From: Flavobacteria bacterium MS024-3C
Lineage (GTDB): Bacteria > Bacteroidota > Bacteroidia > Flavobacteriales > Flavobacteriaceae
Assembly (NCBI GenBank): GCA_000173115.1
Contig: ABVW01000002.1
Span: 118,358 to 182,357, forward strand
DNA: 64,000 nt
Direction of reading: 5' to 3'
The notes under the pieces are model-generated. The model was not told the origin of the DNA. It worked only from the letters and a program-made list of their open reading frames with translations, and did no database searches. Both the position numbers and the translations under genes were made by a program. How positions within the stretch are numbered: position 1 is the first letter of the stretch; each line of letters begins with the position of its first letter. This document shows positions 33,696 to 42,913 of this stretch, piece after piece.

Positions 33696-35421
33696 ACAGA
33701 ATATATACTTTTTAGGGTTCTTTTTATTGGCTTCAAACCCTCTTTTGGCTCAGGACCAAAACATTGGCACAGAGTCTGTGACTGTGGTGAAGAACTATGC
33801 GCCAGTCATTTTAATAGGGGCTAAGCCCCTTATAGCACCAATCCTGAAACAGCTTTCTTGGGACAAAAAAAGAACCCTAGTGTACCCCATTAAAGAATTT
33901 CCTGTGGCGTCTAATTTTACCCCACAGCTTGCAGCCCCAGATGCTTTGCCCTCTGAGAAAGCGCCAAAGACATATAATACCTTAGTCCATTTAGGTTTAG
34001 GGAGTAGGAGTACGGCAGAACTTTGGGCAGACAGTCAGATAAAAAAATCTAGATACAGCCATATTGGACTGCAACTCATGCACAACAGCATGTTACAAGA
34101 CCTACCTGCTGTAGATTGGGACAGCAATTTTTTTAACACCCAATTAATGGGGCGTTATCATTTTTCCAAACGTAAAAAACATTACCAGGCTGGGGCGTCG
34201 CTCCAACATATGGCCTATTCCTGGTATGGAATGCCAAGCATGCAAGGCGGAATAGCGCAGCTGTCCATAGCGGTTCCGGTATATGATTTGCAACAAAACT
34301 ATTTCTCTTCTGAAATCTTTGGGTCTTTTAGTCAAGACAAAGGCGCGTTGGAGTCCTTGAGTATCATGGGGGGCGATTTTAGAGATGCCACCCAATCCAA
34401 CGCCCAGAAAATTAATGTTCATGGGAATGGACGCTTAATGCTTGGAGATAAACCACTGTTTTGGAATGCCAGTTACAACTTTAGGGGAGGGCAGTTTAAT
34501 ACCCCACCCTTGTCTTCTTTTGATCAAAGCAATGGATTGGACTACCAATTCCATAAACTGGCCTTAAATCCTGTTATTGAATTGGCTGGCGCCGATGCCT
34601 TGTTTAAGCTAGGATCAAAAATAATCTACTCCAATGGGCTAAAAATTTACCCAGATATTTATGGACAATACGCCCTTTTGACAGATTTCGTTACTGCTTT
34701 TGCCAGTCTTAGCGGAGATTTTAACTTAAATGATTACGCCTCATTTGTTATGGAGAATCCCTTTGTGTCTCCTTCCCTAGAAGTGCTTCCTTCTGACCAG
34801 CGTTATGCATTTGAATTAGGTATAAAAGGAGGGGGGTCTGCTTTTTCTTACGCCTTGTCCTGGATGGAAAACAGCACAAACAACCAGGCATTGTTTGTTC
34901 AGAATCCCAAGAATTATTTAAATACATTTGAGAAACAATTTAATTATGGCAATAGTTTTGAGATGGTCTATGATGCAATAGATACCCAGCGCTTGGGCGT
35001 TTCTATAGCAGCTGCTCCATTGCAGGGCTTAAGCCTTTCTGGACACTACCACCGTTTTAATTATACTAGCGCATCAGCCCAAGAGGCTTGGCATTTACCC
35101 AAAGAAAGCGCGAGAATTCAGTTGGAATACGACTTTTTAACCCGATTTACATTAAATGGCTCCTGGAATTATACAGGAGTGAGGACTGCCAGGTCCAGTC
35201 AGATGGTGCAATTTGTTGTTCCTGGACCATTGCCTTCTGAAGTTTTCGAATTGCCAGGATTTCACAGATTAGACGCTCAATTGTATTATCAGGCCAATGA
35301 AAGGCTGTCTGTTTTTGTCAAAGGCAGTAACCTCACAGGCAGTACCTATGCACTCTGGTCTGGTTTTGTTGCTCCCCCGAGGATTGTAATGGCAGGAGCA
35401 CAGTACCGATTTGATTTATAG
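33688..35421 (+). CDS. Outer-membrane beta-barrel, TonB-receptor-like, no full plug
   Basis: 577 residues. After a signal peptide (MLKQNIYFLGFFLLASNPLLA) comes a short ESVTVVKNYAPVILIGAKP segment that resembles the start of a plug region, then a long series of amphipathic strands and a C-terminal strand ending in PRIVMAGAQYRFDL with terminal aromatic-x-aromatic type residues (F-D-L), as in outer-membrane barrels. The usual 120-150 residue plug with TonB box is too short here. In flavobacteria such genes regularly follow a TPR gene, from memory. The ATG at 33688 fits the signal peptide; earlier ATGs at 33676 and 33679 are possible. Confidence 0.78.
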   Translation: MLKQNIYFLGFFLLASNPLLAQDQNIGTESVTVVKNYAPVILIGAKPLIAPILKQLSWDKKRTLVYPIKEFPVASNFTPQLAAPDALPSEKAPKTYNTLVHLGLGSRSTAELWADSQIKKSRYSHIGLQLMHNSMLQDLPAVDWDSNFFNTQLMGRYHFSKRKKHYQAGASLQHMAYSWYGMPSMQGGIAQLSIAVPVYDLQQNYFSSEIFGSFSQDKGALESLSIMGGDFRDATQSNAQKINVHGNGRLMLGDKPLFWNASYNFRGGQFNTPPLSSFDQSNGLDYQFHKLALNPVIELAGADALFKLGSKIIYSNGLKIYPDIYGQYALLTDFVTAFASLSGDFNLNDYASFVMENPFVSPSLEVLPSDQRYAFELGIKGGGSAFSYALSWMENSTNNQALFVQNPKNYLNTFEKQFNYGNSFEMVYDAIDTQRLGVSIAAAPLQGLSLSGHYHRFNYTSASAQEAWHLPKESARIQLEYDFLTRFTLNGSWNYTGVRTARSSQMVQFVVPGPLPSEVFELPGFHRLDAQLYYQANERLSVFVKGSNLTGSTYALWSGFVAPPRIVMAGAQYRFDL

Positions 35422-35500
35422 GTTTTCTTTTTGACCTCAGTTCCCTATCTTTAGTTGCTTTTAGCAGTGTATTTAAATTATTAAACCAAACCCCTATAAC

Positions 35501-37132
35501 ATGACATTGTACAAATCTTTATTTTTTATTGCAATTACTGCACTAGCCGTTGGCTGTAGCCCTAAAGAGTCTGTAGACCTTTTGGTGGTGAACGCCAAAG
35601 TTTATACTGTAGATGATGCTCAAAAGACCGCTACTGCTTTTGCCGTACACCAGGGTCGTTTTGTTGCTGTAGGTGAGACAGAAACGCTCCAAAAGCAGTA
35701 TAAAGCTTCAAATGTTATAGATGCCCAAGGTAAAGCCGTTACGCCCGGATTGATTGACGCCCATTGTCATTTCTACGGTTTGGGGCAAAACCAACAAGTG
35801 GTAGACTTGGTGGGGACAAAAAGTTACCAAGAAGTACTGGACAGGGTAGTGGCATTCCACGACGAAAAACCTGCAGTATTTATTAGAGGTAGGGGATGGG
35901 ATCAGAATGACTGGGAAGAAAAAAAATACCCTACTAAAGATGCATTGGACGCCTTGTTTCCAGATACACCAGTTGCCTTAGAACGGGTAGACGGACATGC
36001 GTATTTAGTGAACCAGGCCGCATTGGATTTAGCTGGAATTACTATAGATACTGAGGTAGTTGGAGGGAGTATAGAAAAGGAAAACGGCACACTTATAGGG
36101 ATATTGGTAGACAATCCAATGGCACTCGTAGACGCTGTTATGCCAAAGCCAACGGTACAAGATATAGTTACCGCCTTAAAAGACGCACAGCGTATTGCCT
36201 TTTCTTACGGGTTAACCACTGTAAATGACGCTGGTTTGAATAGGGATGTCATAGAAATCATAGACAGTTTACACCAAACGGGAGACCTTAAAATGAGGAT
36301 TTATGCCATGGTGAGTAACAGTCCAGAAAATTTAGATTACTTCTTGCCTAAAGGTGTTATTGAGACTCCAAGACTTAGGGTGGGGAGTGTCAAAGTATAT
36401 GCAGACGGAGCGCTTGGATCTAGGGGAGCTACCCTTAGGGAAGCTTATTCAGATAGAGACCACCACTTTGGTGCTATGGTCACAGGTGTTAAAGAGATTG
36501 AAGCTTTGGCCAAAAGAATTGCAGCCACTGATTATCAGATGAATACCCATGCTATTGGAGACTCTGCAAACATTGTAGTACTTCGTGCCTATGCAGAGGC
36601 ACTAGTAGGAACTACTGACAAGCGGTGGAAAGTAGAACACGCTCAAATTATCAGTCCTCAAGATTTTGATTATTTTAATGGGGGGATTATCCCATCAGTA
36701 CAACCCACACATGCAACCTCAGACATGTACTGGGCAGAAGACCGTCTGGGTTCAAAACGAATGGCAGGGGCTTACGCTTTTAAGACTTTGTTAGACAAGG
36801 CTGGAACAATAGCTCTTGGTACAGATTTTCCTGTAGAGCAGGTTAGCCCTTTCTTGACTTTTTTAGCAGCAACAGCCAGGCAAGATACTTCGGGTTATCC
36901 TGAGGGTGGTTTTCAGATTCAAGATGGCTTGACTAGAGAAGAAACTTTAAAAGGGATGACCTTGTGGGCGGCTTATTCGAATTTTCAAGAAGCAGAACGC
37001 GGGAGTATTTCAGTAGGTAAAATGGCAGATTTTGTCTTGTACCAGCAAGATATGATGGAAGTGCCTTTAATCGAAGTCCCTAATACGCAAGTTTACAGGA
37101 CCTATGTGGGAGGAGAATTGGTGCACGAATAA
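35501..37132 (+). CDS. Amidohydrolase-3 family lipoprotein (YtcJ-like)
   Basis: 543 residues. Signal with lipobox LAVGC (Cys19). The fold is the metal-dependent amidohydrolase superfamily, subfamily YtcJ/amidohydrolase 3: metal-site GLIDAHCHFYGLG, the carboxyl-binding region LGSRGATLREAYSD, HAIGDSANIVVLRAYAEAL, KVEHAQIISPQDFDYF and the metal-ligand aspartate in LGTDFPVEQVSPF. Substrates in this group include N-substituted formamides and are mostly unknown. As a lipoprotein it would act in the envelope. Followed by a strong hairpin. Confidence 0.87.
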   Translation: MTLYKSLFFIAITALAVGCSPKESVDLLVVNAKVYTVDDAQKTATAFAVHQGRFVAVGETETLQKQYKASNVIDAQGKAVTPGLIDAHCHFYGLGQNQQVVDLVGTKSYQEVLDRVVAFHDEKPAVFIRGRGWDQNDWEEKKYPTKDALDALFPDTPVALERVDGHAYLVNQAALDLAGITIDTEVVGGSIEKENGTLIGILVDNPMALVDAVMPKPTVQDIVTALKDAQRIAFSYGLTTVNDAGLNRDVIEIIDSLHQTGDLKMRIYAMVSNSPENLDYFLPKGVIETPRLRVGSVKVYADGALGSRGATLREAYSDRDHHFGAMVTGVKEIEALAKRIAATDYQMNTHAIGDSANIVVLRAYAEALVGTTDKRWKVEHAQIISPQDFDYFNGGIIPSVQPTHATSDMYWAEDRLGSKRMAGAYAFKTLLDKAGTIALGTDFPVEQVSPFLTFLAATARQDTSGYPEGGFQIQDGLTREETLKGMTLWAAYSNFQEAERGSISVGKMADFVLYQQDMMEVPLIEVPNTQVYRTYVGGELVHE

Positions 37133-37152
37133 ATTGGCTTACTTATAGCTAT

Positions 37153-37183
37153 AAAAAAAGGCGCTTTTAAAGCGCCTTTTTTT
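37153..37183. terminator. Bidirectional terminator amidohydrolase / DUF2911
   Basis: GGCGCTTTTAAAGCGCC with seven A before and seven T after; the inverted repeat lies between two convergent genes. Confidence 0.85.
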
Positions 37184-37199
37184 ATTGTTAGATAGGATG

Positions 37200-37742
37200 C
37201 TACTGCATAGAAATGGGTAAGTGAACCCTTGTGGTGTTCCAGCCCATTGACAATTGTAGGTTGTCATTTTCCTCATGGAATACCATGCTAAAATACTCTA
37301 AAGCCTCTGAATCTTCACTGACAATGGCTTTAACCCTTAAAACGTCTGCTTTTTCGTCATAAGAGTAAGACCCCCATTGATTGAGATTGCTATTTAAAAT
37401 GATGGTCCAGCTATTTTCACCAGGAATAGTAAACAAAGCATAGGTACCTGCTTTCACGTTTTCACCACCAAACACTACATCTTGGTAGAAAGTAATTTCA
37501 GAGGCTTCGTTGGCACCTGTTCTCCAAACAGCGCCATTAGGTGCTAAGGTACTTAACGACCTACTTTTCAGTTGAGGTCTGTTGTAAATAACCCTCATTT
37601 TTTTGTTGGCGTCCATGTGTTTCGCAGGAAACCAGGCAATGTCCATAGGGCTTGCGTCTAATTTCCCAAAGTCTTGAGCACTTAGGTTGCTGCTCCATAG
37701 GAGACTAAAAAGGCAAAGGCTGTAAAATAAGTTTGTTTTCAT
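37200..37742 (-). CDS. Exported DUF2911 protein
   Basis: 180 residues with a signal peptide (MKTNLFYSLCLFSLLWSSN, cleavage near LSAQ). The mature sequence is the DUF2911 family, with RVIYNRPQLKSRSL, APNGAVWRTGANEASEITF, VKAGTYALFTIPGE and WTIILNSNLNQWG. Its function is unknown; it is a periplasmic or secreted beta-rich protein of Bacteroidota. The upstream 245 bases separate it from asnB and hold no box I could assign. Confidence 0.85.
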   Translation of the reverse strand: MKTNLFYSLCLFSLLWSSNLSAQDFGKLDASPMDIAWFPAKHMDANKKMRVIYNRPQLKSRSLSTLAPNGAVWRTGANEASEITFYQDVVFGGENVKAGTYALFTIPGENSWTIILNSNLNQWGSYSYDEKADVLRVKAIVSEDSEALEYFSMVFHEENDNLQLSMGWNTTRVHLPISMQ

Positions 37743-37987
37743 AATGAGTGTTTTATTGGTGTTTACTTTTTTGTATTAAAATTTAGGACACTAAGTTCCG
37801 CATTTAAAACGAATATTGAAAGCGCAGCTTTCAAATGTAAGTTCACTAAGCTGTTATAAGCTTATTTGCTATCTATTTTATGCTAATTGATCTATTAAAG
37901 TAATAAATTGTAATTAAATAGGTCTTTTTGGTTTTATAAATTAATGTTTTTGTTCATTTTTGTTGTCTCATTAAATAAATAACAATT
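37743..37987. other. 245-base divergent intergenic region
   Basis: Longest gene-free stretch of the window, between DUF2911 and asnB, both reading away from it. AT-rich, with several TTTTTG runs but no exact TAnnTTTG match, and an imperfect inverted repeat around AAAGCGCAGCTTTC at about 37818-37831. It must hold both promoters. Confidence 0.5.
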
Positions 37988-39658
37988 ATGTGTGGTATTG
38001 TATGTGCCTTTGATTTAAAACAAACTGCTGGAGATTTAAGGCCTCAGTTGTTAGAAATGTCTAAAAAAATTCGTCACAGAGGTCCGGATTGGAGTGGTAT
38101 TTATGACCATGAGAATGCGATTATGGCCCATGAACGATTGGCTATTGTAGATCCAGCTTCTGGAAAGCAGCCACTGCTCAATGCAGACGGTTCTTTGGTT
38201 TTGGCAGCCAATGGAGAGATATACAACCACCGTGAGTTAAGGGCTCAATTTGAGGGCAAATACGATTTTAAAACACAGTCCGATTGTGAAGTTATTTTGG
38301 CACTCTACCAAGAAAAAGGAGTGTCTTTCCTAGATGAGTTGAATGGAATTTTTGGCTTTGCGATTTACGACGCACAAAAAGATGAATATTTTATTGCCAG
38401 GGATCATATGGGGATTATCCCATTGTATATTGGATGGGATATTCACGGCACCTTTTATGTGGCTTCTGAATTAAAAGCATTGGAAGGGGTGTGCTCTAAA
38501 ATAGCATTATTCCCTCCAGGTCATTATATGCATTCCAGTGATGGTGAAATGGTCAGGTGGTACGAAAGAGAATGGATGGACTATGAGGCAGTAAAGGACA
38601 ATGAAACCAGTATTCAGGAGATTAAAGATGCTTTGGAAGCGGCGGTGCACAGACAGCTCATGTCTGACGTTCCTTATGGAGTGCTTTTATCTGGGGGTTT
38701 AGACTCTTCAGTGACGTCTGCGATAGCCAAAAAATACGCCCAAAAAAGGATTGAGTCGGGAGATACTACAGACGCTTGGTGGCCTCAATTACACTCTTTC
38801 TCTGTAGGCTTAGAAGGCTCTCCAGATTTAGCAGCAGCAAGGAAAGTGGCCGATCATATTGGTACGGTACACCATGAAATAAAGTTTACCATCCAAGAGG
38901 GTTTAGATGCTATTAAGGATGTGATTTACAACTTAGAAACCTATGATATTACCACCATTAGAGCTTCTACGCCTATGTATCTTATGGCTAGGGTGATTAA
39001 ATCTATGGGTATTAAAATGGTGTTGTCTGGCGAGGGCGCCGACGAGCTTTTTGGTGGGTACCTTTACTTTCATAAGGCGCCGTCTGCTAAAGATTTTCAC
39101 GAGGAAACCGTTCGTAAATTAGACAAACTTCATATGTATGACTGCCTTCGTGCCAATAAATCATTGGCTGCTTGGGGAATTGAAGGAAGGGTGCCATTCT
39201 TGGATAAAGAATTCATGGATGTGGCCATGAGAATTAACCCAAAAGACAAAATGATTAATGGGGAGCGCATGGAGAAATGGGTGCTGCGTAAGGCTTTTGA
39301 AGCATATTTGCCAGAATCTGTTGCCTGGCGTCAAAAAGAACAATTTTCTGATGGTGTTGGATACGATTGGATAGACACCCTAAAAGAAGTTGTTGCAGAA
39401 GCTGTTACGGACGAGCAGTTGGCCAACGCGTCTTATAGGTTCCCATTGCAAACCCCTACATCTAAAGAAGAATTTTATTACAGGTCTATATTTGAGTCTC
39501 ATTTCCCCTCAGATGCTGCGGCGCTTTGCGTTCCATCTGTTCCGTCTGTTGCTTGTAGCACACCTATAGCATTGGAATGGGATGAAGCGTTTAAAAACAT
39601 GAATGATCCTTCAGGTAGGGCAGTGGCCAAAGTGCACTCAGATGCCTACAGTAAATAA
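37988..39658 (+). CDS. asnB: Asparagine synthase B (glutamine-hydrolysing)
   Basis: Makes asparagine from aspartate with glutamine-derived ammonia and ATP. 556 residues. Cys2 directly after the initiator Met (MCGIVCAFD) is the amidotransferase nucleophile; HRGPDWSGIYD, NGEIYNH and GIFGFAIYD complete the N-terminal domain. The synthetase domain has the PP-loop LLSGGLDSSVTSAI, FSVGLEGSPDLAAARKVA, LSGEGADELFGGYLYF and the late EQFSDGVGYDWID. Length and motifs match bacterial AsnB. Weak hairpin downstream. Confidence 0.96.
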   Translation: MCGIVCAFDLKQTAGDLRPQLLEMSKKIRHRGPDWSGIYDHENAIMAHERLAIVDPASGKQPLLNADGSLVLAANGEIYNHRELRAQFEGKYDFKTQSDCEVILALYQEKGVSFLDELNGIFGFAIYDAQKDEYFIARDHMGIIPLYIGWDIHGTFYVASELKALEGVCSKIALFPPGHYMHSSDGEMVRWYEREWMDYEAVKDNETSIQEIKDALEAAVHRQLMSDVPYGVLLSGGLDSSVTSAIAKKYAQKRIESGDTTDAWWPQLHSFSVGLEGSPDLAAARKVADHIGTVHHEIKFTIQEGLDAIKDVIYNLETYDITTIRASTPMYLMARVIKSMGIKMVLSGEGADELFGGYLYFHKAPSAKDFHEETVRKLDKLHMYDCLRANKSLAAWGIEGRVPFLDKEFMDVAMRINPKDKMINGERMEKWVLRKAFEAYLPESVAWRQKEQFSDGVGYDWIDTLKEVVAEAVTDEQLANASYRFPLQTPTSKEEFYYRSIFESHFPSDAAALCVPSVPSVACSTPIALEWDEAFKNMNDPSGRAVAKVHSDAYSK

Positions 39659-39697
39659 ATTTATTTAAACAATGGTTCGGGAGTTATTTCTGATATT

Positions 39698-39728
39698 AAA
39701 GCCTTTCATAACGAAGGGCTTTTTTGTT
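39698..39728 (+). terminator. Terminator after asnB
   Basis: AAAGCCTTTC pairs with GAAGGGCTTT (one G-U), loop ATAAC, followed by a T-run. Confidence 0.72.
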
Positions 39729-39825
39729 CTCTATATTTGTTTTAAACCCTTCATTTTCCACAATAATTGTTAATAACTTAGGGGCTTCTAAACCATATTA
39801 AACCCCCATTTGATAGGCTATTGGT

Positions 39826-39833
39826 TATATTTG
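39826..39833 (+). promoter_or_regulatory. -7 box of gyrB promoter
   Basis: TATATTTG matches TAnnTTTG, 40 bases before the gyrB ATG. The TTG that lies upstream is too close to be the partner element. Confidence 0.6.
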
Positions 39834-39861
39834 TAGGATTGCTTAATAAATAAACAAATAA

Positions 39862-41814
<1,953 letters not shown>

Positions 41815-41849
41815 TCAGAAAAATTATAAACATATAAATTAGAATTAGA

Positions 41850-42776
41850 ATGAAGATTACAGTGGTAGGAGCAGGTGCTGTTGGTGCAAGTTGCGCAGAG
41901 TATATTGCTATAAAAGATTTTGCCTCAGAAGTAGTGTTGGTAGACATTAAGGAAGGTTATGCAGAAGGGAAGGCGATGGATTTAATGCAAACGGCTTCTT
42001 TGAATGGTTTTGACACAAAAATTACAGGAACGACTGGTGATTATAGCAAAACAGCTGGGAGTCATTTAGCGATCATTACCTCTGGTATTCCAAGAAAACC
42101 CGGAATGACAAGAGAAGAACTTATTGGTATTAATGCTGGGATTGTGAAGACTGTGGCCCAAAGCATTTTGGCACATTCTCCAGAGGTTATTATTATGGTA
42201 GTGAGTAATCCAATGGATACCATGACTTACCTGGTTCATAAAGCAACAGGATTACCAAAAAATAGAATAATAGGTATGGGTGGTGCTTTAGATAGCGCCA
42301 GATTTAAGTATCGTTTGGCAGAGGCTGTAGGAGCACCTATATCAGATATTGATGGAATGGTTATTGGAGGTCACTCAGACACTGGAATGGTGCCATTGAG
42401 CAGATTGGCTACAAGAAACTCTGTGCCTGTGTCTAATTTTGTAAGTGGAGCGCGTTTGGATCAAGTTGTAGAAGATACCAAAGTTGGTGGAGCAACCTTG
42501 ACCAAATTGCTAGGTACTTCTGCTTGGTATGCTCCAGGAGCTGCTGTGTCTGCTATGGCACAGGCCATAGTGTGTGATCAGAAAAAAATGTTCCCTTGTT
42601 CTACCCTATTAGAAGGTGAGTACGGTTTGTCTGACATCTGTATTGGTGTACCGGTAATCTTAGGTGTAAATGGTATTGAAGAAATTGTTACAATTCCATT
42701 AAACGACCAAGAGAAAGCCAAGTTGGCAGAGAGTGCAGAGGGGGTAAGAAAAACAAACAGTCTTTTAGACGTATAA
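41850..42776 (+). CDS. mdh: Malate dehydrogenase (LDH-like type)
   Basis: Oxidises malate to oxaloacetate with NAD in the TCA cycle. 308 residues of the lactate-dehydrogenase-like MDH type. The Rossmann loop is MKITVVGAGAVGASCAEYIA, followed by an adenine-binding acidic VLVDIKEGYAEGKAMDL, the substrate loop with two arginines TSGIPRKPGMTREEL, VSNPMDTMTYL, and the catalytic histidine in VIGGHSDTGMVP. Together with gltA it gives two TCA genes in the window. Confidence 0.95.
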   Translation: MKITVVGAGAVGASCAEYIAIKDFASEVVLVDIKEGYAEGKAMDLMQTASLNGFDTKITGTTGDYSKTAGSHLAIITSGIPRKPGMTREELIGINAGIVKTVAQSILAHSPEVIIMVVSNPMDTMTYLVHKATGLPKNRIIGMGGALDSARFKYRLAEAVGAPISDIDGMVIGGHSDTGMVPLSRLATRNSVPVSNFVSGARLDQVVEDTKVGGATLTKLLGTSAWYAPGAAVSAMAQAIVCDQKKMFPCSTLLEGEYGLSDICIGVPVILGVNGIEEIVTIPLNDQEKAKLAESAEGVRKTNSLLDV

Positions 42777-42793
42777 TAATCACAACTGGTATA

Positions 42794-42818
42794 TAAGCGC
42801 CACCGCAGGAGGCGCTTA
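42794..42818 (+). terminator. Weak hairpin after mdh
   Basis: TAAGCGCC and GGCGCTTA form a perfect 8-bp stem with a nine-base loop, but there is no proper T-run after it, so read-through is possible. Confidence 0.5.
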
Positions 42819-42844
42819 CTAATTTTGTGATTTAAAACAAATTA

Positions 42845-42875
42845 TTGTCAGTTCCTATTGGAAATGATATATTTG
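42845..42875 (+). promoter_or_regulatory. Bacteroidota-type promoter of secDF
   Basis: TTG at 42845-42847, 20 bases, TATATTTG at 42868-42875: a full match. The leader before the ATG at 42914 is about 34 bases. Confidence 0.75.
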
Positions 42876-42913
42876 CACGCAAATTATATACCAAATAATA
42901 ATTCATTGAACTA

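Noticed and set aside
39750..39790. TTTTCCACA and TGTTAATAA before gyrB as DnaA boxes or an origin
   Set aside because: Each differs from the DnaA-box consensus and there is no cluster, no AT-rich unwinding element and no dnaA or other origin genes nearby.
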